A DNA stretch of 44,193 nucleotides from Bifidobacterium mongoliense DSM 21395 (lineage in GTDB: Bacteria > Actinomycetota > Actinomycetes > Actinomycetales > Bifidobacteriaceae), in the NCBI RefSeq assembly GCF_000741285.1, contig NZ_JGZE01000028.1, forward strand, positions 84 through 44,276, read 5' to 3'. The translations under genes and the position numbers were made by a program. Numbering within the stretch: position 1 is the first letter of the stretch; each line of letters begins with the position of its first letter. The notes under the pieces are model-generated. The model had not been told where the DNA came from. It was given only the letters and a program-made list of their open reading frames with translations, and did not search any database. Positions 1-8,596 of this stretch are shown here, one piece after another.

Positions 1-899
1 GGACGCAGCTGCTGCTGCACGCCGGCCTGGGCACTCGCCGCAGCCGCCGCGGCGGCCACCTGCTGGTTGTAGGAATCGATCTGCGACTTCATCTCGACGA
101 TCTGCGCCGCCTCACGCGCCGACTGGCTCGTCAAATCGCCCTGCTGTTTGGACAGGCTCTCACGCTGAGCCGTGCCCTGATCGCGCAGATCATTGAGTTG
201 GGCCTGCTTCGCCTGGGCATCCTGCGCGGCCTGCTGGGCCTGCGCGGCCTGCTCGTCGGACTGCTGCTTGAGATGCGTGATCTGCTGCTCGATCGCGGAC
301 AGACGATCCTTGCGGCTCTTCGATGTGCTCAGGGTGTTCGCGGCATCATCGGCGGCATTGTTCTCACTGCGCGTCACGGCGGCGTCCGACTGCATCTTGC
401 CGACGAACTCGTCGGTGGTCTTCGCATTGGTCACCACATCCATGACCTCGGATGCATTCGACCCGTGGAAACTATCGCGGGCCAACTGCGCCACGGCCTG
501 TTTCGCGTCATCGTAGTCGGCACCGGTCTGCTTGATCTTCGTTTCGAGATCGACCCGGTCCTTCTTCGCGGCGTCAAGCCGTTCACCCGTCGCCTGGGCC
601 AGATCGGAGGCCTGCTGCGCCTGCTGTTGGGAATCCTGCGCGGCCTTCTGCGCCGCGGGAATCTGGTTTTCGGTCAAATCATTGAGTTTGAGGATCTGAT
701 CGGCAAGCTGGGCGTTCACGCCCGACAGCTGGCCCTTGAGGTCCTCGTGGTCCTGCACCTTCTGTTGATAGCTCCCCCAGCTGGGGACGGCCTGCGCCTG
801 CTGCGCGCCATAGGTGACCCCGAGAACACCGGCCGATAGGGTCGTGGCTGCGGCCAGCATCATCCCGGCAACGGCGCTGATTCGTTTCGTATGCGTCAT
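1..899 (-). CDS. Secreted coiled-coil protein, putative FtsEX-controlled peptidoglycan hydrolase (partial, C-terminus outside window)
   Basis: The frame is open from the ATG at 899 to the window edge, so only about 299 N-terminal residues are visible. Residues 1-37 form a signal peptide: MTHTKR, a hydrophobic Ala-rich core, then cleavage expected after AQQAQA and before VPSW. The rest is Gln/Ala/Lys/Asp-rich with heptad-like spacing and no Cys, i.e. a long extracellular coiled coil. It starts about 230 bp downstream of ftsX on the same strand. In PcsB (Streptococcus), CwlO (Bacillus) and RipC (Mycobacterium) a secreted coiled-coil hydrolase is activated by FtsEX, and the coiled coil is the part that contacts FtsX. 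The catalytic domain (CHAP or NlpC/P60 expected) lies beyond the window, so the hydrolase assignment is inference. A GGAAG ribosome site precedes the start by about 9 bases. The GC shadow ORFs on the plus strand here are not genes. Confidence 0.75.
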   Translation of the reverse strand, partial: MTHTKRISAVAGMMLAAATTLSAGVLGVTYGAQQAQAVPSWGSYQQKVQDHEDLKGQLSGVNAQLADQILKLNDLTENQIPAAQKAAQDSQQQAQQASDLAQATGERLDAAKKDRVDLETKIKQTGADYDDAKQAVAQLARDSFHGSNASEVMDVVTNAKTTDEFVGKMQSDAAVTRSENNAADDAANTLSTSKSRKDRLSAIEQQITHLKQQSDEQAAQAQQAAQDAQAKQAQLNDLRDQGTAQRESLSKQQGDLTSQSAREAAQIVEMKSQIDSYNQQVAAAAAAASAQAGVQQQLR

Positions 900-936
900 A
901 TGTACAGCTTCCTGCCTTTCGTATGCCCGATTTCAC

Positions 937-942
937 ATTGTA
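937..942 (-). promoter_or_regulatory. Possible -10 element for the secreted coiled-coil protein
   Basis: The minus strand reads TACAAT about 37 bases upstream of the ATG at 899. No convincing -35 hexamer sits 16-18 bases upstream. It suggests that the secreted protein has its own promoter in the ftsX downstream gap besides any read-through from ftsEX. Confidence 0.3.
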
Positions 943-1125
943 GCGAACAACTCACGAATCGGCCACGCCGCGCGTATGGGCCAATCGCGAAACGAGCCCG
1001 CTCCCATCGAACGTGTGCTACCCCACGCTTGCCGGCCAACGCCGAACGACCGCGGTCCGATACGTCTTCCCGCCATCGTCCGGGCCATGCGGGAGCGCAT
1101 GGCGGTCGACCATCGGTGAGGCCGG

Positions 1126-2049
1126 TCAGGCTTTGAGGTATCGCCGGAGCGAGACGCCCGAGGCGAGGCCCGAGAGCAGCATCGCACCCAGAATGAGGGC
1201 GGGTGCGGTGAGCCACACCGTCCCCTGATTGATGAAGGGCATCCACTGCACCGTCCGCGCCAGACCATCGGTGATGAACATGGACACGATGGCGCTGAGC
1301 GTACCCACGGCGAACAGCGAACCGAAGAACGCGGCGAGCACGCCTTCGAGGATGAAGGGCAGTCGTATGGTCCAGTTCGAGGCGCCCACATAGCGCATGA
1401 TCTCGGTCTCGTTCTTGCGCGAGGCGGCGCTCATGCGGATGGTGGTGCCGGTCAGGAGGATCGCGACCACGACCATGACGGCGGCGAGCACCACGGTCAC
1501 CAGCGTCGCCTTGTTGAGCACGTTGAAGACCGGGTCGAAGATCTGCCGCTGATCGATCACGTCCTCGATGCCGGTGCGCCCTTTAAGCACCTCGGACACC
1601 ACCTGGTATTTCGTGGGGTCGGTGAGCTTGAGCCGCAGCGAGTCCTGCATGTTGGCCGCGGTGAGCGTGCGCCCCTGGTAGACGCCGTCGGGGTACTGCT
1701 TGAGGAAGGTGTTCTTGAAGAACTCGGCGCGGCTCACATAGGTCGTCTTGGCGACCACGCCGCCGAGTTCCTGGTGGATGACGTTCTGCAGCTGCACGAT
1801 CTCGCTTTGCGTCGGCGCCTTCCCCGAAGCGCAGGACGCCGCCTGGCTCGTGCCGTCGGGGCACAGCCACGCCACGACCTCGACCTTGTCGTACCAATCG
1901 CCCTTCGCACGGGTCACCTGGGCCTGCATGAGCACGGAGGCGCCGATGAACAGAAACGAGATGAAGGTGACGAGCATCACGGAGAAGATCATCGACAGGT
2001 TCTGGCGAAGACTCATCCACGTTTCGGACAGAATAAACCGTGTTCTCAT
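1126..2049 (-). CDS. ftsX: Cell division protein FtsX (ABC-type permease-like subunit)
   Basis: A 307-residue protein with the FtsX layout: a cytoplasmic N-terminus, TM1 at about 19-42, a large extracytoplasmic loop (about 43-180), then TM2 (181-203), TM3 (232-258) and TM4 (277-298). The stretch EIMRYVGASNWTIRLPF before TM3 is the family's cytoplasmic coupling segment. Two cysteines (about residues 63 and 73) in the external loop could form a disulfide. FtsX pairs with FtsE and passes ATP-driven movement to a periplasmic or extracellular peptidoglycan hydrolase at the septum. Its ATG overlaps the ftsE stop by one base (TGATG), so the two are translationally coupled. The secreted coiled-coil gene downstream is the likely client. 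Confidence 0.95.
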   Translation of the reverse strand: MRTRFILSETWMSLRQNLSMIFSVMLVTFISFLFIGASVLMQAQVTRAKGDWYDKVEVVAWLCPDGTSQAASCASGKAPTQSEIVQLQNVIHQELGGVVAKTTYVSRAEFFKNTFLKQYPDGVYQGRTLTAANMQDSLRLKLTDPTKYQVVSEVLKGRTGIEDVIDQRQIFDPVFNVLNKATLVTVVLAAVMVVVAILLTGTTIRMSAASRKNETEIMRYVGASNWTIRLPFILEGVLAAFFGSLFAVGTLSAIVSMFITDGLARTVQWMPFINQGTVWLTAPALILGAMLLSGLASGVSLRRYLKA

Positions 2050-3485
2050 CAGTTGTTCTCCTCAGTGGATCGCGCGGCGGGCGCATCCATCGTGTCATGC
2101 GCATCGTCCGTGGTCGGGCGTGCATTCCCCTGGTCGTGCTCCGGCCCGGGCCCGGCATGGTACCGGTTGTCGGTCCGCTCCGCAGCACTCGGCGGAGCGG
2201 GAGGCGCCGGAATCGTCGCCTTCTCGGCCGGCTCCGCACCCGACTCCTGCGGCGGTGCCGGCGGCTCATCATCGGTGCCGCCATCAGTGGCACCATCGGT
2301 GGCACCATCGGTGCCGCCATCGCTCCGAGCATCGTCGAGGCCCTCGATGCCCTTGCCCCAGGTCATCGTGGTCTCCGCGGACTGGAAGACGTCGCCATAG
2401 CGTCCGGTCCTGCCGGAATGCACCGAATTGGCCAGACGCGCGATGCCATCGTCCCCTTCGGCATCGGAACGGATGACCTGCACCACGGCGTCGAGGGCGT
2501 GGGTGGTCGATGCATCGGAATGCTCCGAGGCCGGCACCGGCGCATCGGCCACCACCGTGGCGTCCGCGTCATGTCCCGTCACATCGCCCGACGGATCGGC
2601 CGCACCGGTCGAATGCGCCGCCGAGACCTCGGGTGCCGCGGCCCGCGTCGGCGAACCATCACTGCCGCCGGCCATCGGGGAACCGACGACGAGAGATGCC
2701 GCCTCAGACGGTGCGCGACCTGCAGCGGTGCCGGTATCCGCACCCCCGATGACGCGCTGGGCGTTCGACTCGACCTGGGCGTCGGGGAAGAACAACGCTG
2801 AATCGTAGGAGCCGTGCGGCTCATCCCGCACGATCCTGCCGTTGTGCAGCTCGATGACGCGCTTGCGCATCGAGTTGACGATCTCCTCGTTGTGCGTCGC
2901 CATCACCACGGTGGTGCCGGTGCGGTTGATCGCGTCGAGCACCTCCATGATCCCCAATGACGTCGTCGGATCGAGGTTGCCGGTGGGTTCGTCGGCGAGC
3001 AGGATCTGGGGATGGTTCACATAGGCGCGGGCAATGGCCACGCGCTGCGCCTCACCGCCGGAAAGCTCGTGCGGGAAGTTGCGTTCCTTGCCGACCAGGC
3101 CGACCGTCTCGAGGACCTTGGGCACCAGCGATTTGATGGTCGAACGGCTCGTGCCGATGACCTCGAGCGCGAACGCCACGTTCTGCCACACCGTCTTGTT
3201 GTTGAGCAGTTTGTAATCCTGGAAGACGAAGCCCATCGAACGCCGGTACTGCGGCACCTGGCGCTGGGTCATGCGCCGCAAATCGTTGCCCGCCACGCGC
3301 AGCTCACCCTGCGTCGCCTCCTCCTCACGCAGCAGGAGACTCAGGAGCGTGGTCTTGCCCGAGCCCGAAGCCCCGACCAGAAAGACGAAATCACCCCGAT
3401 CGATGGAGACGCTGACGCGATCCAACGCCGGGCGCGTGCCCTTCGCGTAGATCTTGGAGACCTGCTCCAATGAGATAAGTGCCAT
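2049..3485 (-). CDS. ftsE: Cell division ATP-binding protein FtsE with a long low-complexity C-terminal tail
   Basis: Residues 1 to about 230 are a complete ABC ATPase: Walker A GASGSGKT (38-45), Q-loop Gln89, signature LSGGE (141-145), Walker B ILLADEP (161-167) and switch His198. This is the usual size of a whole FtsE. About 250 further residues follow, rich in Ala, Asp, Thr, Pro and Gly and predicted by eye to be disordered, including a TDGATDGATDGG run encoded by a 12-base tandem repeat. The start ATG at 3485 has AAGGA about 8 bases upstream. The gene overlaps ftsX by one base and follows prfB by about 40 bp. FtsE binds FtsX at the membrane and powers septal wall hydrolysis. The tail's role is unknown; Mycobacterium and E. 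coli FtsE lack it. Confidence 0.95.
   Translation of the reverse strand: MALISLEQVSKIYAKGTRPALDRVSVSIDRGDFVFLVGASGSGKTTLLSLLLREEEATQGELRVAGNDLRRMTQRQVPQYRRSMGFVFQDYKLLNNKTVWQNVAFALEVIGTSRSTIKSLVPKVLETVGLVGKERNFPHELSGGEAQRVAIARAYVNHPQILLADEPTGNLDPTTSLGIMEVLDAINRTGTTVVMATHNEEIVNSMRKRVIELHNGRIVRDEPHGSYDSALFFPDAQVESNAQRVIGGADTGTAAGRAPSEAASLVVGSPMAGGSDGSPTRAAAPEVSAAHSTGAADPSGDVTGHDADATVVADAPVPASEHSDASTTHALDAVVQVIRSDAEGDDGIARLANSVHSGRTGRYGDVFQSAETTMTWGKGIEGLDDARSDGGTDGATDGATDGGTDDEPPAPPQESGAEPAEKATIPAPPAPPSAAERTDNRYHAGPGPEHDQGNARPTTDDAHDTMDAPAARSTEENN
2274..2321. repeat. Four tandem copies of a 12-base unit inside ftsE tail
   Basis: The units read GGTGCCGCCATC, AGTGGCACCATC, GGTGGCACCATC and GGTGCCGCCATC on the plus strand. 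They encode alternating Asp-Gly-Gly/Ala-Thr in the FtsE tail. The unit is a multiple of three, so copy-number change would lengthen or shorten the tail without a frameshift. Confidence 0.85.
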
Positions 3486-3524
3486 GTTTGCCGTCCTTCG
3501 GATGATGGACCCGGATGCACCGGG

Positions 3525-4664
3525 TCAGTTCCGCGAATCCTCCGACTCCTCGTCGTCGTGGATCCGCTGCTCGTGACGCCAGCGGATGCCCGCATCGATG
3601 AAGCCGTCGATGTCGCCGTCGAATACCGCCTGGGTCTGGGAGGTCTCGTACCCGGTGCGCAGATCCTTGACCATCTGGTACGGATGCAGGACATAGGAGC
3701 GCATCTGGTCGCCCCAGCTGGCCTTGATGTCGCCCGCCAGCTCCTTCTTCTTCTTGGCCTCCTGCTCGTGGCGCAGCACCAGCAGACGGGACTGCAGCAC
3801 GGCCATCGCCGCGGCGCGGTTCTGGATCTGACTGCGTTCATCCTGCATGGTCACCACGATGTTGGTGGGCAGGTGGGTGATACGCACGGCGGAATACGTC
3901 GTGTTCACGCCCTGGCCTCCGGGACCGGACGAGCAGTAGGTGTCCACGCGGATATCGGTGTCAGGGATATCGATGTGATCGGTCTCCTCGACCAGGGGGA
4001 CGACCTCGACGGCAGCGAAGCTCGTCTGCCGTCGACCCTGGTTATCGAACGGCGAGATGCGTACGAGACGATGGGTGCCTCCCTCGACCGACAGCCGGCC
4101 ATACGCGTACGGCGCGTTGACCTGGAACGTCGCCGACTTGATGCCCGCCTCCTCGGCGTAGGACGTGTCCATCACCTTGGCCTTGTAACCGTTGCGCTCG
4201 GCCCAGCGCAGATACATGCGCATGAGCATTTCGGCGAAGTCCGCGGCGTCGACGCCGCCGGCGCCGGAGCGGATCGTGACGACGGCGGCGCGCTCGTCAT
4301 ACTCGCCGTCCATGAGCGTCTCGATCTCCATGGCGTCGAGGTCGGTCTGGATGGCGCCGACCTCGGTACGCGCATCGGCGATCGTACCGGCGTCCTGCTC
4401 CTCCTGCCCCAATTCGAAGAGCACCTCGACATCGTCGAGCCGAGACTGAAGCGCCTGCAGCTTCTTGACCTGACTCTGCGCAGCCGACAGGTTGCTGGTC
4501 ACCTGCTGTGCATGCTCGACGTCGTCCCACAGATTCGGCTGCGAAGCCTGCACTTCGAGATCCTTGATCCGGGCTTCGAGCCGCTCGACATTGAGCGCCT
4601 TGGCTATGGACTCGTATTTGGTGCGAGCCTCACCCAGCGCCTGGGAAAAATCAAAATCTGCCAT
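3525..4664 (-). CDS. prfB: Peptide chain release factor 2 (RF2)
   Basis: A 379-residue class I release factor that reads UGA and UAA. It has the RF2 recognition tripeptide SPF (about residues 204-206, in [14 protein letters not shown]) and the catalytic GGQ (about 249-251, in [17 protein letters not shown]) that triggers peptide hydrolysis in the ribosomal A site. I chose the ATG at 4664 because GGTGGT lies 5 bases upstream; the ATG at 4676 has no ribosome site and would add only MVVT. The frame is continuous, so the autoregulatory +1 frameshift found in E. coli prfB is absent. It is the first gene of a prfB-ftsE-ftsX run. PrmC at 26177-27076 would methylate the GGQ glutamine. Confidence 0.96.
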   Translation of the reverse strand: MADFDFSQALGEARTKYESIAKALNVERLEARIKDLEVQASQPNLWDDVEHAQQVTSNLSAAQSQVKKLQALQSRLDDVEVLFELGQEEQDAGTIADARTEVGAIQTDLDAMEIETLMDGEYDERAAVVTIRSGAGGVDAADFAEMLMRMYLRWAERNGYKAKVMDTSYAEEAGIKSATFQVNAPYAYGRLSVEGGTHRLVRISPFDNQGRRQTSFAAVEVVPLVEETDHIDIPDTDIRVDTYCSSGPGGQGVNTTYSAVRITHLPTNIVVTMQDERSQIQNRAAAMAVLQSRLLVLRHEQEAKKKKELAGDIKASWGDQMRSYVLHPYQMVKDLRTGYETSQTQAVFDGDIDGFIDAGIRWRHEQRIHDDEESEDSRN

Positions 4665-4788
4665 TGTTACCACCATACCGTGTGTCGTCTATCATCGAAT
4701 GCCTGCTGGCCCACCACCGGATCACGCGCCCTGCCGCTCCCCGGACCCGGCCATGCCACGGTTCGAACGGATACGGCGCACGCGCACG

Positions 4789-4920
4789 TCAAAGACCCGC
4801 GTAGATCGCGGGGATGACCAAGGCCAGCAACATGGCCGCGGCGATGACCAGGCATACCACCCTGGCGGTCATGCGCCGGTACCGTCTGCGTCGCTGCGAC
4901 GCGTTGCCATCATCCTTCAC
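4789..4920 (-). CDS. Small single-pass membrane protein (43 aa), unrecognised
   Basis: From a GTG at 4920 the frame encodes 43 residues: a basic, hydrophilic N-terminus (VKDDGNASQRRRRYRRMTAR) followed by one hydrophobic segment (about residues 21-40) that could span the membrane, ending IPAIYAGL. Arginines on the short side predict an N-in orientation. No ribosome site precedes the GTG, but TACAAT ends eight bases before it, which would give a near-leaderless mRNA. An in-frame ATG at residue 17 is an alternative start that would leave almost only the membrane helix. It sits between prfB and the divergent dapD. I recognise no family; it may be a real small protein or a chance ORF. Confidence 0.4.
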   Translation of the reverse strand: MKDDGNASQRRRRYRRMTARVVCLVIAAAMLLALVIPAIYAGL

Positions 4921-4984
4921 ATCGCACGATTGTACGCAATGCGCCCTACCGCGACCCTGAGAGGGCCCGCCGCGTTGTATCGTG

Positions 4985-5014
4985 TTGACGAGGCGCACCG
5001 CGCCCACCTTGATA
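4985..5014 (+). promoter_or_regulatory. Putative dapD promoter
   Basis: TTGACG (4985-4990), an 18-base spacer, then TTGATA (5009-5014). Transcription would begin near 5021, leaving a leader of about 28 bases with AAGGAG at 5036-5041, seven bases before the dapD ATG. Confidence 0.5.
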
Positions 5015-5048
5015 TTGGTGACCATAACGGTGGTGAAGGAGACTGGAT

Positions 5049-6035
5049 ATGAACGATGCAAGGACAGCGTGGGGCTGGGGCCTCGCAAGCGTCGACGAAC
5101 AGGACGTGACGCTGGACGTGACGTACCCCGAGCCGCAACTCGGACCGGTGCCGGACGAGCATGACAGGCCGGCGCATCATTTCGCCGCACTCGCCACGGA
5201 CACCGCCGACGCCCGGGGCGTGCGGCGCGTGCCGGTATTCGTGGTCTCGCAACTCGATGAACCCATTCGCGACGCCACCGACGCCTATCTGCGCCTGCAT
5301 CTGCTGAGCATGCGCCTGGCGAAGCCCAACAGCCTCAACCTCGAGGGTATGTTCGACAAGCTCGCCAATGTGGTCTGGACCAACTACGGGCCGTTCGCGG
5401 TACCCGGTTTCGCCGAGCACCGACTCGCACTCGAAGCGCAGATCATGCGCGCGAGCGCCATGCCCTGCCCCGGCGTGCACGTGATGTCGATCGACAAGAT
5501 CCCTCGCATGGTCGATTACGTGGTGCCCACCGGCGTGCGCATCGGCGACGCCAACCGTGTGCGGCTGGGCGCCTACCTGTCCCCCGGCACGACCGTCATG
5601 CACGCGGGATTCGTGAACTTCAACGCCGGCACGCTCGGCACCTCCATGGTCGAGGGCCGCATCTCGCAGGGCGTGGTCGTGGGCGACGGCTCGGACATCG
5701 GCGGAGGCGCCTCGACGATGGGCACGTTGTCCGGCGGCGGCAAGCTGCGCAACTCCATCGGCGAGCACAGCCTGGTCGGCGCCAACGCGGGCATCGGCAT
5801 CTCACTGGGCGACCACTGCGTCGTCGAGGCGGGACTGTACGTCACGGCGGGAACCAAGATCACGGTCATCGACAAGGCGAAGCGCGCTGCGGGCATCCCG
5901 TTGGACGTCGTCAAGGGCGCGGATCTGTCGGGCAAGGACAACATCCTGTTCATCCGCAACTCCGTGACCGGCGCCATTGAGGCCCGTGGCCGCTCCAAGG
6001 GCATCGAGCTCAACGCGCAGCTGCATCGCAACTGA
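5049..6035 (+). CDS. dapD: 2,3,4,5-tetrahydropyridine-2,6-dicarboxylate N-succinyltransferase
   Basis: A 328-residue acyltransferase that succinylates tetrahydrodipicolinate in the succinylase branch of the lysine/meso-diaminopimelate pathway. It is the actinobacterial DapD type: an N-terminal domain of about 180 residues including [20 protein letters not shown], then a left-handed beta-helix of hexapeptide repeats with [38 protein letters not shown] and [15 protein letters not shown]. The ATG at 5049 has AAGGAG seven bases upstream and a promoter-like pair before that. It stands alone, divergent from prfB and convergent with gltA. Its product feeds lysine, and the peptidoglycan diamino acid if this organism uses Dap. 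Confidence 0.95.
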   Translation: MNDARTAWGWGLASVDEQDVTLDVTYPEPQLGPVPDEHDRPAHHFAALATDTADARGVRRVPVFVVSQLDEPIRDATDAYLRLHLLSMRLAKPNSLNLEGMFDKLANVVWTNYGPFAVPGFAEHRLALEAQIMRASAMPCPGVHVMSIDKIPRMVDYVVPTGVRIGDANRVRLGAYLSPGTTVMHAGFVNFNAGTLGTSMVEGRISQGVVVGDGSDIGGGASTMGTLSGGGKLRNSIGEHSLVGANAGIGISLGDHCVVEAGLYVTAGTKITVIDKAKRAAGIPLDVVKGADLSGKDNILFIRNSVTGAIEARGRSKGIELNAQLHRN

Positions 6036-6049
6036 CGACGAATGTGGTC

Positions 6050-6083
6050 GGGGCCTGCATGACGACGCGGTCATCGCAGCCCC
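6050..6083 (+). terminator. Imperfect hairpin after dapD
   Basis: GGGGCCTGCATGAC pairs imperfectly with GTCATCGCAGCCCC across a short GACGCG loop. It lies between the convergent dapD and gltA and could serve either. No T-run follows. Confidence 0.4.
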
Positions 6084-6149
6084 CTGCCGCATCGGTCGTC
6101 GGCCCGGTTCCGGAAGCCTTGCGCGCCGGGGTGGTCAGGGTTTCATAAG

Positions 6150-7445
6150 CTAGGAACGTTGCTCGATCGGGACGTAATCGCGAGCGCCCTCACCGGTGTA
6201 CACCTGGCGGGGCCGGCCGATCTTGGTCTCGGGATCCGTGCGCATCTCCCGGTATTGCGCGATCCATCCGGGGATGCGCCCGAGCGCGAACAACGGCGTG
6301 AACATGCCCGGATCGAAGCCGATGGCGCGGTAGATGAGCCCGGTGTAGAAATCGACGTTCGGGTAGAGGTGCCGCGAAACGAAGTAGTCGTCGTGCAAGG
6401 CGATGTCCTCCAGTCGGCGCGCGATGTCGAAGAGCACGCGCTCCCCCGTTGTCAGTTGCAACGTGCTCTCGCGCTCGAGGATCTTCTCAAGATACTGCTT
6501 GGCGACCACCGCCCGGGGGTCGTAGGACTTGTAGACTCGATGCCCCAGACCGAATATCCTCTCGTGCCGGTCCTTGGCGTCGCGCACGAACTCCTCGACG
6601 CTTTTGCCGCTGTCCCTGATGGTCTCCAATTGACGCAGCACGGATTCGTTCGCCCCGCCGTGCAGGGGGCCGGATAGGGCGTTGATGCCCGCCGCCACCG
6701 CGGAGTAGAGGTTGGCCTGTGCGCTGCCGGCGATCCTGACGACCGACGTGGAGCAGTTCTGCTCGTGGTCGGCGTGGATGATGAGCAGTCGGCCGAGCGC
6801 ATGGACGTACAGGGGGTCCGATTCGAACGGCTCGTATGGCACGGCGAAGCACATGCGCAGGAAATCGTCCACATAGCCGCGCGAATAATCGGGATACAGC
6901 ATCGGCTCATCGCGACGCCGGCGGAATATATAGCTCACGATGGTGCGCACCTTGGCCATGATGATGTCCGCGGCCCGATCGAGGGCGACCGGATCGGTGG
7001 GATCCGTGGTGTCGGGGTAGAACGCGGCTAGGGCGTTCACTGCTGAGGCGAGCACGCTCATGGGGTGGGCGTTGCGCGGGAAGGATCCGAGCATGACGCG
7101 GAAATCCTCACCGACCATCGTCTGACGATTGATGTTGGCGCAATACGTCGCGTACTGCTCCTGCGTGGGCAGTTCGCCGAAGCGCAGCAACCAGGCGACC
7201 TCGAGGAAATCGGATTGCTCGCACAGCTGCTCGATGGGGTATCCGCGGTACCGCAGGATCGAGCGGCCGCCGTCGATATAGGTGATCCCGGACTCGCACT
7301 GTGCGGTGGTCAGGAACCCCGGATCGAGCGTCACCCAGCCGTCGTTGCGCAAATCGGCCACCTTGATGCCGTTGGGACCCGAGGTCGCCTCGACGACGGG
7401 CAGCATGAACTTCTGCTCATCCACTTCCAGTTTCGCAAGACCCAT
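6150..7445 (-). CDS. gltA: Citrate synthase
   Basis: A 431-residue type II-like citrate synthase condensing oxaloacetate with acetyl-CoA. Family motifs visible are HADHEQNCSTSVVRIAGS (catalytic His region), the GPLHGGANE loop, GLGHRVYKSYDPRA (catalytic His) and the C-terminal DFYTGLIYRAIGF (catalytic Asp) followed by GRIPGWIAQYREM. The ATG at 7445 was preferred over the longer frame at 7475 because AGAAGGGT lies just upstream and the protein then begins MGLAKLEVDEQ. Bifidobacteria have an incomplete TCA cycle and use this enzyme to supply 2-oxoglutarate for glutamate. It is a single-gene unit bounded by hairpins on both sides. Confidence 0.96.
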   Translation of the reverse strand: MGLAKLEVDEQKFMLPVVEATSGPNGIKVADLRNDGWVTLDPGFLTTAQCESGITYIDGGRSILRYRGYPIEQLCEQSDFLEVAWLLRFGELPTQEQYATYCANINRQTMVGEDFRVMLGSFPRNAHPMSVLASAVNALAAFYPDTTDPTDPVALDRAADIIMAKVRTIVSYIFRRRRDEPMLYPDYSRGYVDDFLRMCFAVPYEPFESDPLYVHALGRLLIIHADHEQNCSTSVVRIAGSAQANLYSAVAAGINALSGPLHGGANESVLRQLETIRDSGKSVEEFVRDAKDRHERIFGLGHRVYKSYDPRAVVAKQYLEKILERESTLQLTTGERVLFDIARRLEDIALHDDYFVSRHLYPNVDFYTGLIYRAIGFDPGMFTPLFALGRIPGWIAQYREMRTDPETKIGRPRQVYTGEGARDYVPIEQRS

Positions 7446-7612
7446 GAGGCGACCCTTCTGTTGACACACCATCACTCACCCGGGGCGTGGAACGGCAACT
7501 CCGTGCACAGACACGGATCCGACGGTTCACCGGCAGGCGATGATGCCCTGCCCGGCGACCGATACGACCCTGCGACCCCGTGGTTACCGACAGCGTAACA
7601 GACCGATGTGTA

Positions 7613-7664
7613 CACGAAAGCCGCCGTCTCACACCGCATACGGCATGAGATGACGGCTTTCGTG
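7613..7664 (-). terminator. Long hairpin between map and gltA
   Basis: CACGAAAGCCG at 7613 and its exact complement CGGCTTTCGTG ending at 7664 form an 11-bp stem. It extends to about 19 bp with two G-T pairs, around a 14-base loop. It lies about 60 bp downstream of the map stop on the minus strand. No uninterrupted U-tract follows; the short T-run is inside the stem. Confidence 0.65.
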
Positions 7665-7725
7665 AACGAAGGTCGGCACTACGACGATGGAGGGTCGGGC
7701 CCCGGCCCGTTCATCGACGCGGCGT

Positions 7726-8502
7726 CTATTCGCGCACGGTGAGGATATGCGGACCGTCCTCGGTGATGGCGAGGGTGTGCTCGGAATGGGCGCCCCGTGA
7801 GCCGTCGGAGGACTTCAGGGTCCAACCGTCCTTCGGATCCTGGTAGATCTCATCGGTGGTCTTGAGGAACCAGGGTTCGATGGCGATGACCAGGCCCGGA
7901 CGGAGGTGATAGCCGTGATGGGCCTTGCCGTCGTTGGCGATATGGGGGTCGGCGTGCATGATGCGCCCGACGCCGTGACCGCCGAAGTCGAGATTGATCG
8001 GATAGCCATATTCGCGGGCGACGTCGCCGATGGCATGGGAGATGTCACCGAGACGATTGCCTGGCTGCGCTTGGGCGATACCCGCCTCGAGGGCCTCCTG
8101 CGTGCACTTGATGAGCCGCAGATCCTCCGGGTCCTGATGCTTGCCGACCACGAAGCTGATGGCTGAATCGCCGACCCAACCGTCGACGTTGATGGCCAGA
8201 TCGAGGCTGACCAGATCGCCGTCCTTGAGGTCGTAGTCGAAGGGGATGCCGTGAAGCACGGCGTCGTTGACGGAGGTACAGATGTAATGGGCGAACGGAC
8301 CGGTGCCGAAGTCCGGCGCATAGTCCACGTAGCAGGATTCGGCGCCCTTGCGGTCGGCGATCTTCTTGGCCACGAACTCGTCGATCTCGAGCAGATTGGT
8401 GCCCACCTTGGTCATAGCCCTGAGTTCTTTGAGGATGCTGCCGACGAAGCGGCCGGCGGGTTTCATCGCTTCTATTTCACTGGGTGTTTTTAATTCGATC
8501 AT
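7726..8502 (-). CDS. map: Type I methionine aminopeptidase
   Basis: A 258-residue enzyme that removes the initiator methionine from nascent proteins. All five metal ligands are present: Asp101 and Asp112 (SLDLAINVDGWVGDSA), His176 (FGGHGVGRIMH), Glu209 (AIEPWF) and Glu241 (HSEHTLAIT). His84 (in HGIP) is the substrate-contact histidine. The long open frame begins at 8700, but the family starts at MIELKTPSEIEAMK, so I placed the start at 8502. A GTGAG-type ribosome site lies upstream, and the longer version would overlap pepO. It is divergent from pepO and ends at a strong hairpin. Confidence 0.95.
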   Translation of the reverse strand: MIELKTPSEIEAMKPAGRFVGSILKELRAMTKVGTNLLEIDEFVAKKIADRKGAESCYVDYAPDFGTGPFAHYICTSVNDAVLHGIPFDYDLKDGDLVSLDLAINVDGWVGDSAISFVVGKHQDPEDLRLIKCTQEALEAGIAQAQPGNRLGDISHAIGDVAREYGYPINLDFGGHGVGRIMHADPHIANDGKAHHGYHLRPGLVIAIEPWFLKTTDEIYQDPKDGWTLKSSDGSRGAHSEHTLAITEDGPHILTVRE

Positions 8503-8596
8503 GATTCTCACTTTACGTCGCCCGCCCAACAACAAGCCGTGCCCGCCATGCGCGTATGGACATATGGTTGTCATCGAACGCGGATAGGGTGTGCAC

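Noticed and set aside
2040..2801. Plus-strand ORF opposite the ftsE tail, considered because the tail is low complexity
   Set aside because: The minus frame is continuous with the FtsE ATPase and the stop is coupled to ftsX; the plus frame is Arg-rich shadow without a start signal.
3525..4676. Programmed +1 frameshift in prfB
   Set aside because: The coding frame runs from the start through GGQ without an early in-frame TGA, so no frameshift signal is needed.
3558..4817. 419-codon plus-strand ORF antisense to prfB
   Set aside because: Shadow of the prfB frame; no family motifs.
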